A DNA stretch of 64,000 nucleotides, from positions 1 to 64,000 of the forward strand of contig NZ_CP139438.1 in the NCBI RefSeq assembly GCF_034258515.1. Direction: 5' to 3'. Within the stretch, counting starts at the first letter, position 1. Every line of letters starts with the position of its first letter. The stretch comes from Pseudarthrobacter oxydans (GTDB lineage Bacteria; Actinomycetota; Actinomycetes; Actinomycetales; Micrococcaceae). The translations under genes were made by a program, and so were the position numbers. Positions 63,231 to 64,000 of this stretch are shown one piece after another. A model generated the notes under the pieces. The model did no database searches. It saw nothing but the letters and a program-made list of their open reading frames with translations, and was not told the DNA's origin.

Positions 63231-64000
63231 ATGGTGTTCACAAGCGGTACGGGCACCAGTCGGCGGCAGTCACGAGGCGTCATCAGCCTTGCGGGAGCTT
63301 CTGGTGGCGCATTTGCAAGCTTCTATTGCTTCTACTCCGGCGCGCCCCTCATTTATACCTCCGCCCAGACCCCTGCAGGAGGTGTGGTCGTGGGGGTCCT
63401 GATGGTGGTTGTGGTCCTCATTCAGCCTTTTGTCCTGGCAGTAGGCCCTTGGACGCGGAACCGTGCCCGTGTGGTCAGGATGTCATTGCTGGCCATTGCC
63501 GCCGGACTGGCCGCGTTGCCCTTCGGAGTCCTCTGGCCAGGCCTAATCCTCCTAGGGGTCGGGTTTGGGGTCTTCGTGGTAACCGCCACAGCATGGGCCA
63601 AGGAGCTCGCCGCCCCGGAAAATGTGGGCTGGGCATTGGGCGTCTACGGCTTCGGTTCAGCAATCGGCGGTGCTGTTGGAGCGCCCGTCGGGCTCCTCCT
63701 GGCCGCGCGTTTCGGTGCATCGGGTGTGGTCCTGGGAGGGACAGTGTTCGCTCTCCTGGCAGTCCTGCCTGTGCTGGCTGTGGCCAAGAACATCGCCTAC
63801 AACGGGCCGGCGCACCTGGCACGGCTGAATTCGCCGGCATCTCCGATCACCGACGGCGTATCATCGGGTGTTGGTCTCCCAAACGTGGCCGCCGTCCTCG
63901 TGGTGCTGGTGATCCTGGCAGTCCACCTGCTGGCCGTCGTTCTGTATGCCGCCGTGCTCTCCTCGGCGGCGTCCCTGGTCACGGGGACGACTGCTATCGC
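63231..64000 (+). CDS. MFS-type transporter, 5' part only (runs off the window)
   Basis: An open frame starts at ATG 63231 (MVFTSGTGTSRRQSR) with AAAGGG upstream and continues without a stop to the window end, giving 256 codons. It shows at least six hydrophobic helices, with a basic loop after the second (WTRNRARVVRMS) and GWALGVYGFGSAIGGAVGAPVGLLL, which suit a major facilitator protein. Its substrate is unknown. It has no regulon operator upstream and may be unrelated to the ectoine genes. Confidence 0.7.
   Translation, partial: MVFTSGTGTSRRQSRGVISLAGASGGAFASFYCFYSGAPLIYTSAQTPAGGVVVGVLMVVVVLIQPFVLAVGPWTRNRARVVRMSLLAIAAGLAALPFGVLWPGLILLGVGFGVFVVTATAWAKELAAPENVGWALGVYGFGSAIGGAVGAPVGLLLAARFGASGVVLGGTVFALLAVLPVLAVAKNIAYNGPAHLARLNSPASPITDGVSSGVGLPNVAAVLVVLVILAVHLLAVVLYAAVLSSAASLVTGTTAI

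Overview
The window begins on the first base of dnaA and has the layout of an actinobacterial replication-origin region. High GC, frequent GTG starts, the order dnaA-dnaN-gnd-recF-DUF721-gyrB-gyrA-DUF3566-tRNA-Ile-DLW39-tRNA-Ala, and the downstream block crgA / class E sortase / trpG / pknB-pknA-pbpA-rodA-pstP-fhaB-fhaA all point to Micrococcaceae, most likely Arthrobacter or Pseudarthrobacter. That assignment is inference from gene order and protein style; no database search was run.

Bases 1-31 kb are mostly core. The dnaA-dnaN spacer (1426-1950) carries DnaA boxes and an AT-rich stretch and is the likely oriC. Replication, repair and gyrase genes follow, then two tRNAs, a few transporter and envelope genes, a cyclophilin, a rhomboid protease, an AhpD-like protein, an alkylation-repair glycosylase, and the conserved cell-shape and serine/threonine-kinase operon read on the minus strand. 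A tRNA-Leu at 30.6 kb ends the core part. Around 16.9-18.0 kb the non-coding DNA on both sides of the AhpD-like gene holds more consensus DnaA boxes than the dnaA-dnaN spacer itself.

Bases 30.8-34.7 kb are transitional. A FadR-type regulator lies beside an L-talarate/galactarate dehydratase whose promoter contains a perfect palindrome. A poorly coding stretch of about 2 kb follows, with two small related ORFs.

Bases 34.7-62.7 kb look like one co-regulated catabolic system, best read as a complete ectoine-type compatible-solute degradation regulon. It has an EhuBCDA-type ABC importer whose binding protein keeps the spacing of the EhuB aromatic cage, a ProP-like MHS symporter, a DoeA/EutD-type ectoine hydrolase (M24 fold without metal ligands), an M20 deacetylase, two DNA-identical class III aminotransferases, a succinate/aspartate-semialdehyde-type dehydrogenase, and two EutA-like Asp/Glu-racemase-family proteins. 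Accessory genes fit the by-products: acs for released acetate, ald for alanine formed if pyruvate is the amino acceptor, pdxS for PLP supply, and ridA for reactive enamines. Less explained members are a DUF3830 protein, an amidase, a class I aminotransferase, a D-2-hydroxyacid dehydrogenase and a large FAD/Fe-S dehydrogenase. Ten near-identical operators of the form ATTGT-NN-ACAAT sit in front of every transcription unit, mostly between divergent genes. The FadR-family GntR gene at 41.4 kb has its own copies and is the probable regulator.

Two structural oddities mark this region. A 1,297-bp inverted repeat (the aminotransferase plus its operator) flanks 8.9 kb of the cluster. The 3' end of the MHS transporter and its terminator are present as three tandem copies, two of them decayed. 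The window ends inside an MFS transporter gene.
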